Notes under the pieces: model-generated
Told to the model about the DNA's origin: nothing
What the model saw: the letters and a program-made list of their open reading frames with translations, nothing else
Databases searched by the model: none
Shown here: one piece after another, positions 1 through 8,293 of the stretch
Layout: each line of letters opens with the position of its first letter
Numbering within the stretch: the first letter of the stretch is position 1
Program-made: the position numbers and the translations under genes
Source of the DNA: Methylobacterium thuringiense
GTDB lineage: Bacteria; Pseudomonadota; Alphaproteobacteria; Rhizobiales; Beijerinckiaceae
Direction: 5' to 3'
DNA: 64,000 nt
NCBI RefSeq assembly: GCF_022179645.1
Contig: NZ_BPRA01000024.1
Coordinates: 124,001-188,000 of the forward strand

Positions 1-1534
1 CCAAGACCTTGCGGGCCTCGTTGAGGGTGTCGATGGTGGCGGCCGTGCCGTTGCCGTTCTGGGCGAGCGCCTGCATCAGCGAATCGTTGGTGTTGCCCAT
101 GCCGAAGCCGAGCACCGAGAGGAAGATGCCGGTCTCGCGCTTGCGCTCGACGAAGCCCTTCAGCTCGTCCCGGTCGGTGATGCCGACGTTGAAGTCGCCG
201 TCTGTGGCGAGCATCACCCGGTTGACCGCGGACGGGTCGAAATTGCGCTCGGCCAGGGCATAGGCCTGCCGCAGGCCTTCGCCCCCGGCCGTCGAGCCTC
301 CCGCTCCCAGCCCTTCGATGGCGGACAGGATCGTCTGCTTATCGCTCGCCGCCGTCGGCTCCAGCACCGTGCCGGCCTGTCCGGCGTACGTGACGATGGC
401 GACGCGGTCCCGCGCGTCGAGCTGCGTCAGCAGCAGGGCCAGGGAGCGCTTCACCAGCGGTAGACGGTTCGGGCCGTTCATCGAACCCGAGGTGTCGACG
501 AGGAAGACGAGGTTAGCCTTCGGGCGCGCCTCGGCCTGGAGCGCGTAGCCCTTGATCCCGACGCGGACGATCTTGCGGCCCTCGGCCCAGGGGCTCGGAA
601 ACACGCTGGCCGTGACCCGGAACGGCGTCTCGCGGTTCTCGGGGGCAGGATAGCCGTAGGGGAAGTAGTTGATCAGCTCCTCGGTCCGCACGGCGGCCGG
701 CGGGGGGAGGGTGTCGCGGGCGAGGCTGGCGCGGACGAAGCCGTAGGAGGCGGTGTCCACGTCGATCGAGAAGGTCGAGACCGGTGCGGTCTGCACCGTC
801 TGGAACCCGCTCTGCGGCTTGCCGTCGAATTTTTCGTGGCCGGTGGGCTCGGCCGGTGCCTGTTGCAGGTCGGGCGCCGTCGACAGCGCGCGAGCCCGCA
901 TCTGCGGGGGGGAGGCCTCCTGGCCTCTTCTCTCCCAATCCGCAAAGCCCGAAGAGCGGAAAGCCTGAACCTGATCGCGGCCTATTCTCGTGGCGGGCAA
1001 AGGCGAGGCGGGCAAAGGGGAGGTGGGCGGGGGCGGGGCAATCACCGGCGCCTCGGCCGGCTTCCGTGTTGCGTCCGCCGGCGCGTCCCGTGCCGCCATA
1101 GACTGCGGCTCGGCCTCGCGGACCATGGAGTTGGCGCCGGTGGCTTCGGGCTTGGCCGTTTCAGGACCCGGCGAAGGCTCGGCCGGGGGGGCACTCGCCG
1201 TCGGCGTCCCGATGTCCAATGTCGGCCTCGGTGCTGCGGGCTCGGACGACGGCGTCTCGGCCGGCGGCGCGACGGGGCCCTGATGCTCCCGCGACAATTG
1301 CCAGGCGATCGGAGCGGCGACGATGACGACGACGGAGGCGGCGAGCGCCGTGCGGATGGGAGTCATGGGAAACGTCCTCTTTCGAGTGTGACGATCCCTT
1401 GGACGCGCGTCGGCGGCGGATCCTTTGCGGGTATCGAACCGCGCCAGCGCGGCGTCGATCGCCCGCTCGCGCGCTTCGGACGAAGCGGCGGGGGCTTCGG
1501 GAAGCCGGCCGGCGTCGTCATTGCGATCAGACAT
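1..1534 (-). CDS. Membrane-anchored VWA-domain protein (YfbK type), 3' end outside window
   Basis: About 511 codons are visible and the C-terminus is cut by the window edge. I place the start at the ATG 1534-1532 (MSDRND...), inside the stop of the upstream sigma factor, so the two genes overlap by 8 bp. Residues 1-56 are charged, a single hydrophobic segment spans about 61-79, a Pro/Ala-rich linker follows, then the family block SIDVDTASY and NYFPY, and a von Willebrand A domain with the MIDAS motif DTSGSM and LATDGDFNVG. The family is usually a membrane-tethered VWA protein co-encoded with an ECF sigma factor. The short cytoplasmic N-terminus may act on that sigma factor (inference). An ATG at 1366 would remove most of this N-terminus. 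Confidence 0.85.
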   Translation of the reverse strand, partial: MSDRNDDAGRLPEAPAASSEARERAIDAALARFDTRKGSAADARPRDRHTRKRTFPMTPIRTALAASVVVIVAAPIAWQLSREHQGPVAPPAETPSSEPAAPRPTLDIGTPTASAPPAEPSPGPETAKPEATGANSMVREAEPQSMAARDAPADATRKPAEAPVIAPPPPTSPLPASPLPATRIGRDQVQAFRSSGFADWERRGQEASPPQMRARALSTAPDLQQAPAEPTGHEKFDGKPQSGFQTVQTAPVSTFSIDVDTASYGFVRASLARDTLPPPAAVRTEELINYFPYGYPAPENRETPFRVTASVFPSPWAEGRKIVRVGIKGYALQAEARPKANLVFLVDTSGSMNGPNRLPLVKRSLALLLTQLDARDRVAIVTYAGQAGTVLEPTAASDKQTILSAIEGLGAGGSTAGGEGLRQAYALAERNFDPSAVNRVMLATDGDFNVGITDRDELKGFVERKRETGIFLSVLGFGMGNTNDSLMQALAQNGNGTAATIDTLNEARKVL

Positions 1535-2165
1535 CGGGCCTCTCCCCGTCGAAAACCGCCTTCAGGCGCCGCCTCGCCTCGAACAGGCGCCACGACACCG
1601 TGGTCTCGGCGATGCCGAGCGCCGCACCCGCCTCGGCATGGGTCAGCCCCTCGCCGGCGACGAGCACCACCGCCTCGCGCAGGCCCGGATCGAGACGCCC
1701 GAGCGCGCTTGCGAGCCAGACGCGGCGGTGCGGATCGCCGCCATCGCCGGTTCCCCCGGCCCGGACGAGCACGGCCAGACCCTGCCGCAGCCGGGCGAGC
1801 GTCGCGCCGCGGCGGCGATGATCGCGGCAGGCATTGGCCGTGATTCCGTAGAGCCACGTGCTGAAGCGCGCCTCGCCACGGAAACCCGCGATCCGGTCGG
1901 CGAGCGCGCAGCAGATCTCTTGTACGATATCCTCCGCATCCTCCCGCGAGCCGGTCATCCGCCAAGCGATGCGGTGCATGCCGTCGTAGTGCCGGCGCAG
2001 CAGCGCTTCGAAGGCCATGCGGTCGCCATGGACTGCCCGGCCGACGAGATCGCGATCCGGGTCGCCGGCGCCCGCATTCACCGCGACTGCATCCGGAGCG
2101 GTGGCACCGGCCGGTCGGCCATGTCGGGTCCTTCCCGCATCGCGGCAGGCAATGCTGTGCCGCAC
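1527..2165 (-). CDS. ECF-type RNA polymerase sigma factor
   Basis: 212 residues. Sigma region 2 is seen at about residues 48-100, with the signature DAEDIVQEICCALADRI. Region 4, a helix-turn-helix, is at about 165-205 (LTHAEAGAALGIAETTVSWR). There is no region 1 or 3, as expected for the extracytoplasmic-function group. The reading frame ends inside the start codon of the VWA gene (ATGTCTGA), which suggests translational coupling and a shared role in envelope or stress signalling. The first 40 residues are poorly conserved in type, so the true start may be further in, for example the GTG preceding NAGAGDPD. Confidence 0.85.
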   Translation of the reverse strand: MRHSIACRDAGRTRHGRPAGATAPDAVAVNAGAGDPDRDLVGRAVHGDRMAFEALLRRHYDGMHRIAWRMTGSREDAEDIVQEICCALADRIAGFRGEARFSTWLYGITANACRDHRRRGATLARLRQGLAVLVRAGGTGDGGDPHRRVWLASALGRLDPGLREAVVLVAGEGLTHAEAGAALGIAETTVSWRLFEARRRLKAVFDGERPDV

Positions 2166-2520
2166 GTATCCTGCCCCCTCGATAGAGCCTCGACTCCTGA
2201 GACGCGCAAGGCGAGCGGATCCTTGGAAAAATCTCCGGATTTTTTTCGAAGTTCGGCGCGATCATGCCCGTGCGGCTGATCCGGGCGCGCTCGGACGAAT
2301 GCTACGGTCTCCCCAAGCGCACGCCCCATTTGATTGTGTGCATTGCAAATTTCCTTTAAGAACCGTCTCTTAGCCGACGATCGTGTGTCGAGCCGTGCTG
2401 TCCCGACATCGTCGGGAGCAAGACGGCAGGACGATTGCATCGCGCTGACGACACCAGGGCTGAGGCTCACGGCACCGACGGGACGGCCGCTTCGGCAGGT
2501 GCGGGACAAGGATCACGACA
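2166..2520. other. Intergenic region between sigma factor and ohrR
   Basis: No convincing gene. It must hold the divergent promoters for the sigma-factor gene (minus) and ohrR (plus). A short AT-rich patch with imperfect dyad symmetry lies around 2333-2360, but I cannot match it confidently to an OhrR operator. Confidence 0.4.
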
Positions 2521-3003
2521 ATGAGCAAGCCGGGCCGGGCCGACGACCCGCAGCGTCTCGACAACCAGCTCTGCTTCGCGGTCTACGCTGCGGCGCACGC
2601 ATTCGGTCGCGCCTATCGCACGATGCTGAGCCACCACGACCTGACCTACCCGCAATACCTCGTGCTGCTCGTCCTCTGGGAGGAGGAGGGGCTGACGGTG
2701 AAGGACATCGGTACCAAGCTGTTCCTCGATTCCGGCACGCTGACGCCGCTGCTGAAGCGTCTCGAGGCTGCCGGGCAGGTCCGCCGGGTGCGCGACCGGG
2801 CCGACGAGCGCCAGGTCAGCATCTTCCTGACCGACAAGGGCCGCAGCCTGCGCGGCAAGATGGAATGCCTCCCCCAGGATGTCGGCGGCATGACCGGCCT
2901 CGACATGGACTCCCGCCGGTCGCTGCTCGAACTTCTGGCCGGAGTGCGCGACGAACTCCACGAGCGCGCCGGTGCCGAGATCGCAGCCCGCGCCGCAGAG
3001 TGA
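2521..3003 (+). CDS. ohrR: MarR-family organic hydroperoxide regulator OhrR
   Basis: 160 residues of winged-helix MarR fold. The N-terminal NQLCF places a Cys at position 18, equivalent to the peroxide-sensing Cys of OhrR proteins. The recognition-helix stretch LDSGTLTPLLKRLE and the wing DERQV are typical. OhrR represses the thiol peroxidase gene ohr and is released when organic hydroperoxides oxidise the Cys (family knowledge). No ohr gene is beside it, which is unusual. A strong bidirectional hairpin terminator follows 15 bp after the stop. Confidence 0.88.
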   Translation: MSKPGRADDPQRLDNQLCFAVYAAAHAFGRAYRTMLSHHDLTYPQYLVLLVLWEEEGLTVKDIGTKLFLDSGTLTPLLKRLEAAGQVRRVRDRADERQVSIFLTDKGRSLRGKMECLPQDVGGMTGLDMDSRRSLLELLAGVRDELHERAGAEIAARAAE

Positions 3004-3017
3004 ACGACCCGCTCGGG

Positions 3018-3057
3018 CAACAAAAAAGCCGCTCTTGAGAGAGCGGCTTTTTTGTTG
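3018..3057. terminator. Bidirectional rho-independent terminator
   Basis: A perfect 18-bp inverted repeat with a 4-nt loop. It carries A6 on one arm and T6 on the other, so it can stop transcription from ohrR (plus) and also on the minus strand. It lies between ohrR and the convergent cytochrome gene. Confidence 0.9.
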
Positions 3058-3125
3058 GACCGAAGATTTTGTCATCGCTGCGAGCCGTCCGGGTTTCGAC
3101 CCGGACGGCTGCGCGATCGGCCTGA

Positions 3126-3485
3126 TTACTTCTGGGTGCCGAGGTAGGCGACGATGTCGCCGAGCTTCTTCTCGTCCTTGACGCCGGCATACATCATCTT
3201 GTTGCCGGGGACCTTCTTCTTCGGGTCGGCGATCCACTCCTTCAGGCTCGCCTCGTCCCAGGTCAGGCCCGAGTTCTTGAGCGCGTCGGAGTAGTTGAAG
3301 CCCTCATGCGAGCCGGCCTTGCGACCGACAACGCCCTTGAGATCCGGGCCGGCGCCGTTCTTGCCGAATGCATGGCAGGCCTTGCACGGCGCGAACGCCT
3401 TCTCGCCTGCCGCCGCATCGCCTTCGGCGTGGGCAGCGAGGGGAAGGAGCGCGGCGAACGCGGCGCCGAGGATGAAATGACGCAT
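3126..3485 (-). CDS. Periplasmic class I c-type cytochrome
   Basis: 119 residues. A signal peptide covers residues 1-20, with likely cleavage after AHA. One heme-binding motif CKACH is at 34-38 and a C-terminal NKMMYAG supplies the methionine axial ligand. The layout and size match the small soluble cytochrome c2/c550 group that shuttles electrons in the periplasm. The neighbours do not show which oxidase or dehydrogenase it serves. It is transcribed convergently with ohrR. Confidence 0.9.
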   Translation of the reverse strand: MRHFILGAAFAALLPLAAHAEGDAAAGEKAFAPCKACHAFGKNGAGPDLKGVVGRKAGSHEGFNYSDALKNSGLTWDEASLKEWIADPKKKVPGNKMMYAGVKDEKKLGDIVAYLGTQK

Positions 3486-3804
3486 CTATGTTCCTCCTGG
3501 GAGGCGGCAACGGCCGCCCTTGGGCTGGTGGTAAAGCCACCTTGCTTTAGAACAGATAAAGACTGGAAATGCCACCCGGGTTCCCGCGCTTCGGTGCCGA
3601 AAACGCCAATGCCGCATGGACTTCGTGCACTAGAAGACAGAGCGTGACGCATCCGTCGGCACGCCTTTTCCGCTACTCCAGCGCCTGTCCACGAGACCGA
3701 CACTGCGCCATCTCGCCTGAAGCCAAGCTGAAGCGCCGCGGAGCCGGCACGCAGGGTGCGCGTTCATCCCGTACGGCACTGTTCAACCCCGGAGGAAACG
3801 CCCG
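3486..3804. other. Intergenic region, cytochrome c / glcD divergent promoters
   Basis: 319 bp with no supported gene. It separates two divergent genes and should carry both promoters. I see no clear repeat or operator. Confidence 0.4.
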
Positions 3805-5238
3805 ATGTCGATCGCATTCCCCGTTCCCGACGCGGCGATCATCGCGCGCCGCGCCGAGATCATCGAAGGGTTGCGCCCGCTGGTGGCGCCCGAGGCCCTG
3901 GTGACGACGGAGGACGAGCGCCGCGTCTTCGAGACGGACGGGCTGACCGCCTACCGCAAGCTGCCCCTCGCGGTGGTGCTGCCCTCGACGACGCAGGAGG
4001 TCTCGGCGGTGATGGCCTATTGCCACGCCAACGGCGTGCCGGTGGTGGCGCGCGGCGCCGGCACCTCGCTCGCCGGCGGCGCGATCGCGCAGGAGGACGC
4101 CGTCATCATCGGCGTCGGCAAGATGACGCGCATGGTCGACGTCGATTTCGCCAACCGCACCGCCCGGGTCGAGGCCGGCATCACCAACCTCGCGATCTCG
4201 GGCGCGGTGAGCCACGAAGGCTTCTTCTACGCCCCCGATCCGTCGAGCCAGCTCGCCTGCACCATCGCCGGCAACATCGCCATGAACTCGGGCGGCGCGC
4301 ATTGCCTGAAATACGGCGTGACCACCAACAACCTGCTCGGCGTCACCCTGGTGACGAACGACGGCACGGTCGTCGAGATCGGCGGAGACCATCTCGACAG
4401 CGGCGGCTACGACCTGCTCGGCCTGATCTGCGGCTCGGAGGGCCAGCTCGGCATCGTCACCGAGGCCACCGTCCGCATCCTTCGCGCGGCGGAGGGGGCC
4501 AGGCCCGCGCTCGTCGGCTTCTCCTCGGTAGAGGATGCCGGCGCCTGCACCGCGGCCATCATCGCCGCCGGCATCATCCCGGTGGCGATCGAGTACATGG
4601 ACAAGGAGGCGATCCTCATCACCGACGACTTCGCAAATGCCGGCTATCCGCGCGATGCCGCAGCCATGCTGATCATCGAGGTCGAGGGGTCGGACGAGGA
4701 GTGCGAGGACATGCTCGCGCGCATCGAGGCCATCGCCCGGGACTTCAACCCGACGAGTATCCGCGTCTCGAAGTCCGAGGCCGAGAGCGCCGCGATCTGG
4801 AAGGGCCGGAAATCCGCCTTCGGCGCGACGGGCCGCATCTCCGACTACATCTGCATGGACGGCACCATCCCCACCGGCCAACTCGCCACGGTGCTGGAGC
4901 GGATCGGCGCGATCTGCGCGGGCCATTCCCTGCGCGTCGCCAACGTCTTTCACGCCGGCGACGGCAACCTGCACCCGCTGATCCTGTTCGACATCAACAC
5001 CCCCGGCGAGCTGCAGAAGGCGGAGGCCGCGGGCGACGAAATCCTCAAGCTCTGCGTCGAGGTCGGCGGCTGCCTCACGGGCGAGCACGGCGTCGGCATC
5101 GAGAAGCGCGAGCTGATGACGTTCCAGTACACGCGCGAGGATCTGGAACAGCAGATGCGGGTGAGGAACGTGTTCGACCCGGCCTGGCTGATGAACCCGG
5201 CGAAGGTGTTTCCGCTGGAGGGGCGGGTGACGGCGTAG
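3805..5238 (+). CDS. glcD: FAD-binding glycolate/D-lactate oxidase subunit GlcD-like
   Basis: 477 residues. An N-terminal PCMH-type FAD domain has the pyrophosphate loop VARGAGTSLAGG at about residue 88 and a C-terminal FAD-oxidase domain has HAGDGNLHP and GEHGVG. These are the hallmarks of GlcD and D-2-hydroxyacid dehydrogenases of the VAO family. Glycolate oxidase normally needs GlcE and the iron-sulfur subunit GlcF, neither of which follows here, so the substrate could be glycolate, D-lactate or another D-hydroxyacid. A GGAGGAAA ribosome-binding site precedes the ATG. Confidence 0.85.
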   Translation: MSIAFPVPDAAIIARRAEIIEGLRPLVAPEALVTTEDERRVFETDGLTAYRKLPLAVVLPSTTQEVSAVMAYCHANGVPVVARGAGTSLAGGAIAQEDAVIIGVGKMTRMVDVDFANRTARVEAGITNLAISGAVSHEGFFYAPDPSSQLACTIAGNIAMNSGGAHCLKYGVTTNNLLGVTLVTNDGTVVEIGGDHLDSGGYDLLGLICGSEGQLGIVTEATVRILRAAEGARPALVGFSSVEDAGACTAAIIAAGIIPVAIEYMDKEAILITDDFANAGYPRDAAAMLIIEVEGSDEECEDMLARIEAIARDFNPTSIRVSKSEAESAAIWKGRKSAFGATGRISDYICMDGTIPTGQLATVLERIGAICAGHSLRVANVFHAGDGNLHPLILFDINTPGELQKAEAAGDEILKLCVEVGGCLTGEHGVGIEKRELMTFQYTREDLEQQMRVRNVFDPAWLMNPAKVFPLEGRVTA

Positions 5239-5249
5239 GAAACTGTGGC

Positions 5250-5480
5250 ATGAGCCTCGTCCACAACGAGCGGCAGAAGCTGCTTGCTGGCAATTTGGAT
5301 CGGCTGAGTAGTGCCTTCTCGATCATCGGTGTCGTGACGCCGGTGATCGCTTGGAGTTATGGATTCCCGACAGCGCCGCCGTTTACGATTTATAGTGTCG
5401 TCTTCTCGGGAATTTGGTTTCTCACGGCCTTGAGCCTACATCTTCTGGCGAGGCGTACGTTGCGGAGGCTGCGCGAATGA
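5250..5480 (+). CDS. Small two-helix membrane protein of unknown function
   Basis: 76 residues starting at an ATG 11 bp after glcD. Two hydrophobic segments at about 21-40 and 46-67 are flanked by basic residues (LLARRTLRRLRE at the C-terminus). Its stop overlaps the next ATG by 4 bp (ATGA), so the two small genes are probably co-translated. I do not recognise the family. GlcD-linked expression is likely from the spacing. Confidence 0.6.
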   Translation: MSLVHNERQKLLAGNLDRLSSAFSIIGVVTPVIAWSYGFPTAPPFTIYSVVFSGIWFLTALSLHLLARRTLRRLRE

Positions 5481-5596
5481 CCTGGATGGACATCTACGTG
5501 ATCTTCGGCATTCCAGCGATCGTCCTAACGATCGCCTACGCTGCTGTGCGTCTGAACGAATGGGACATCGACCGGCGCCGCCCGCCCGCCGAGTAA
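5477..5596 (+). CDS. Very small single-pass membrane protein
   Basis: 39 residues (MTWMDIYVIFGIPAIV...), one transmembrane helix at about 5-24 followed by a charged tail. The ATG overlaps the stop of the upstream small membrane gene. An upstream in-frame ATG at 5414 exists but would overlap that gene heavily. It ends 3 bp before the convergent rlmJ stop. Function unknown. Confidence 0.5.
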   Translation: MTWMDIYVIFGIPAIVLTIAYAAVRLNEWDIDRRRPPAE

Positions 5597-5599
5597 AGC

Positions 5600-6448
5600 T
5601 CAAGCCTCCGGTCCGAGCCGATCGCACCGGAACGCCCCATAGGCCCGCCGCGCCAGCCGCTCGGCCAGGGGCGGCAGCACGAGATCCATCTCCTCCGCCA
5701 GCCGCCAGGGCGGGTTGATCACGACGAGGCCGGTGCCGGTGAGGCGGGTGGCGTCGTCGGGCCGGTCGATCATCAGGTCGATGCGGAGCGCCGGGCGGTC
5801 CAGGCCGGCATCGAGCGCCGCGATCGTCCGGTCGACCGCGTCGAGATCCTTGATCGGATACCACCCCAGGAAAACCCCCGTCGGCCATTTGCGCGAGGCC
5901 TTGAGCAGGCTGTCGCCGAGGCGGTCGATCTCGCCGCGCTCCTCGTAGGGCGGGTCGATCAGCACGAGGCCGCGGCGTTCGGGCGGCGGGATCATCGCGC
6001 CGAGCGCGGTCCAGGCGTCGAGGTGCAGCACCTTGGTGCGGCTGTCGCTGCGGTAGAGGTCGGCCAGGCTCGCCGCATCGTCCGGATGCAGCTCGACGAA
6101 CACGCCCTTGTCGCCGCTGCGCAGAAATTCCCGGATCAGCGCGGGCGAGCCGGGATAGATGGTGTCTCCGTGGCGTTCGCGGACGGCGGCGACGGCCGCG
6201 CGGTAGGGGGCGAGCAGGGCCTCGACGTCGTCGGTGAAGGGCACCTCGAGCCGGCCCCACCCCTCGTGCCATTCGCCCGTGCGGTCGGATTCGTCGGCGG
6301 TGAGGTCGTAGAGACCGAGCCCGGCATGGGTATCGATGGCGCGGAAGGGTTTGTCCTTCGCGGTCAGGTGAACGAGCACGCGCGTGAGCACGAGGTGCTT
6401 GAGCACGTCCGCGAAATTGCCGGCGTGGAAGGCGTGGCGATAGTTCAG
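5600..6448 (-). CDS. rlmJ: 23S rRNA (adenine(2030)-N6)-methyltransferase RlmJ
   Basis: 282 residues when started at the CTG 6448-6446, close to the 280 of E. coli RlmJ. The usual N-terminus NYRHAFHAGNFADVLKH is present only if translation begins at that CTG. GGAG lies 8 nt upstream and no ATG, GTG or TTG is available in frame before the cupin gene. The methyltransferase motif DPPYE and the SAM-binding DTHAGLG are intact. The enzyme methylates A2030 of 23S rRNA. The first in-frame ATG (6406) would remove conserved residues. Confidence 0.88.
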   Translation of the reverse strand: MNYRHAFHAGNFADVLKHLVLTRVLVHLTAKDKPFRAIDTHAGLGLYDLTADESDRTGEWHEGWGRLEVPFTDDVEALLAPYRAAVAAVRERHGDTIYPGSPALIREFLRSGDKGVFVELHPDDAASLADLYRSDSRTKVLHLDAWTALGAMIPPPERRGLVLIDPPYEERGEIDRLGDSLLKASRKWPTGVFLGWYPIKDLDAVDRTIAALDAGLDRPALRIDLMIDRPDDATRLTGTGLVVINPPWRLAEEMDLVLPPLAERLARRAYGAFRCDRLGPEA

Positions 6449-6479
6449 GGTGTCGGTCTCCGGGCCTGACGCGCGCGCG

Positions 6480-6914
6480 TCAGCCCTTGTCGAAGGGGTC
6501 GGGACGCACGGCGTCGAGGTCGGGCAGCAGCACGACGCTTTCCTGCTCGTTCGGATCGGTCCGGGCGATGAGGGCCGTGCAGGGTTCGTCGGCGCTCGGG
6601 TTGTAGGGTAGGTGCGGCACGCCCGCGGGGATGTAGAAGAAATCGCCGGGGCGGACCGTGGCGTGGTCTTCGAGGGCGTCGCCGAACCAGCAGCCCGAGA
6701 CGCCGGTCAAAGCATAGATCGCGGTCTCGTGCGCCGCGTGCTTGTGGGCCTTCGCCTTGGTCAGCGGCGGGATCGTGACGAGCTGGAGATGGATGCCCGC
6801 GGCGCCGACGCGCTCCGCCGAGATGCCGACGGCATAGTCGAGCCCCTGCTTGCCGGTGAAGGCGGCGCCAGCCTGGACGAGGCGGCAGCGTGGCTGGTGA
6901 GGGGCGCTCGTCAT
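6480..6914 (-). CDS. Cupin-domain protein
   Basis: 144 residues forming a single cupin barrel. Metal-ligand positions are HKHAAHE (about 74-80) and a C-terminal PAGVPHLPYN. The pattern PGDFFYIPAGVPH is typical of RmlC-like cupins. The substrate is not evident. It lies upstream of rlmJ on the same strand with about 30 bp between, so co-transcription is plausible. Confidence 0.8.
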   Translation of the reverse strand: MTSAPHQPRCRLVQAGAAFTGKQGLDYAVGISAERVGAAGIHLQLVTIPPLTKAKAHKHAAHETAIYALTGVSGCWFGDALEDHATVRPGDFFYIPAGVPHLPYNPSADEPCTALIARTDPNEQESVVLLPDLDAVRPDPFDKG

Positions 6915-7012
6915 GGTACGGTCCTCGGACCTTCGCGGCGTGTCACAAGGCTGGGAACGGCCCCTCATCGAAGGATATCCGGCTTTGCGCGGAAAGCCGA
7001 CACCCGGCCCCG

Positions 7013-7687
7013 TCAGCGGGCCACGTCGATCTCGACATCGCCGCCGCGGCAGCCCTGGCGTGCGACCGTCGGGCAGCTCGCAAAACCCTTCAGTTCCTTG
7101 TCGAAGCAGATCCGCACTTCCTCGAGTTGGCCGCGCTTGCAGGTCACCGTCATCATGTCGGTGCGCAGGCCCCGGTTCGCCTCGGCGAACTGGCGCGCGA
7201 TCTCCAGGGGGGCGGCGCGCTGGCTGGAACTCGGCTTGCGATAGGGCTCCGGAATCGTCACCGCCTGCCGCGTGGTCTTCACCGCCTTGAAATAGGCGAC
7301 CGGGTCGAGACCGGAGCAGGTGCCGTGGGTCTTCCATTCGTGGCGGGCGAGCCCGGCGCTCGGCATGATCTCGCCGGCCGCGGACATGGCGTCGCCGGTA
7401 AGCGCGCGCGGGAAGGCGCCGCAATTCGAGGGGAAGCCGCGGCTGTATTGCGGCCAGAGCCCGTGCACCACGAAGCCGAGGCCGCGTCCCGGCGAGCATT
7501 GCCCGTCCGCATCGCGCTCGGCGCCTTTGCCGCTGCAATAGCTCGGCGACCAGGACAGGGCGAGAACGTAGAAGTCGAAGGAGCCCGGCGTCCCGCCGCC
7601 GCCGCGTCCGCGAAACCCACCGAAATCCTGCGCCTGCGCGACGGTCGCGGCGAGCAGCAGGATCGCGACGGCGGCGTTGCGGAGCAT
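7013..7687 (-). CDS. Secreted ribonuclease T2 family protein
   Basis: 224 residues with a signal peptide over about 1-19. Both catalytic signatures of RNase T2 are present: CAS1 VHGLWPQ at 74-80 and CAS2 HEWKTHGTC at 116-124, with paired cysteines. These endoribonucleases cut single-stranded RNA in the periplasm or outside. A Gly-rich patch follows the signal. The ATG shares one base with the stop of the upstream secreted-protein gene (TGATG), so the pair is translationally coupled. Confidence 0.88.
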   Translation of the reverse strand: MLRNAAVAILLLAATVAQAQDFGGFRGRGGGGTPGSFDFYVLALSWSPSYCSGKGAERDADGQCSPGRGLGFVVHGLWPQYSRGFPSNCGAFPRALTGDAMSAAGEIMPSAGLARHEWKTHGTCSGLDPVAYFKAVKTTRQAVTIPEPYRKPSSSQRAAPLEIARQFAEANRGLRTDMMTVTCKRGQLEEVRICFDKELKGFASCPTVARQGCRGGDVEIDVAR

Positions 7688-8148
7688 CAGGGGCGGGCCA
7701 TCCGGCAGGCGGTCGAATAGGAATAGGCGAGATTGCGGTCGAGGCCGTGGACGCAATAATCGACGCCCCAGGTCGCGCCGATAATGCCGAGTCCCTCACG
7801 CACCGAGTAGTCGATCCGGCGGCGCACGCCGTCCGAGGTCGTCGCCACCGCCGAGCAGTAGCGGCGGGGAATGTAGTCGAGGCCGTAGGGCCGCCAGGCG
7901 GTGCGGCTGATGGTGTCGTAGGACTCGATCGTCATCGAGGTGTTCCAGAACTTCGCCTCCTTCTCGGCGAACCGGCTGGAGATCTTCTCGAGGACGCTCG
8001 TATCCTGGCAGGCGGGAATCTGCGCGTCGTAGGGAAACACCTGCTCCTCGGCCGGCGAAATCTCTTCGCGAGCCGAGCGGGCTGAGGCGGGCTGGATCGC
8101 CAGGAGGCCGAGGGCCAGGGCTGAGAAGAGTACGGTGAGACGCATCAC
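7687..8148 (-). CDS. Secreted protein of unknown function, partner of RNase T2
   Basis: 153 residues with a signal peptide (MMRLTVLFSALALGLL to about residue 23). The mature part has four cysteines at about residues 47, 98, 129 and 147, consistent with two disulfides, and aromatic motifs (AWRPYGLDYIPRRYC, WGVDYCVHGLDRN). It is the first gene of a tight pair with the RNase T2 gene, suggesting a chaperone, inhibitor or substrate-binding role (inference only). I do not recognise a named domain with certainty. Confidence 0.65.
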   Translation of the reverse strand: MMRLTVLFSALALGLLAIQPASARSAREEISPAEEQVFPYDAQIPACQDTSVLEKISSRFAEKEAKFWNTSMTIESYDTISRTAWRPYGLDYIPRRYCSAVATTSDGVRRRIDYSVREGLGIIGATWGVDYCVHGLDRNLAYSYSTACRMARP

Positions 8149-8293
8149 GGCTCGGATCGCTTTCGCGGTGTCGGATCGTTGCGGCCGACGATGGCCTCCC
8201 GACGAGGCAAGTCAAGCTTGGGCCGTCCGCGGGCGCCGCTTTTGCGGCCGGCTGGGGAGTCGGGGGCACACCTCCGACTGTCCTGCGAGCCGA

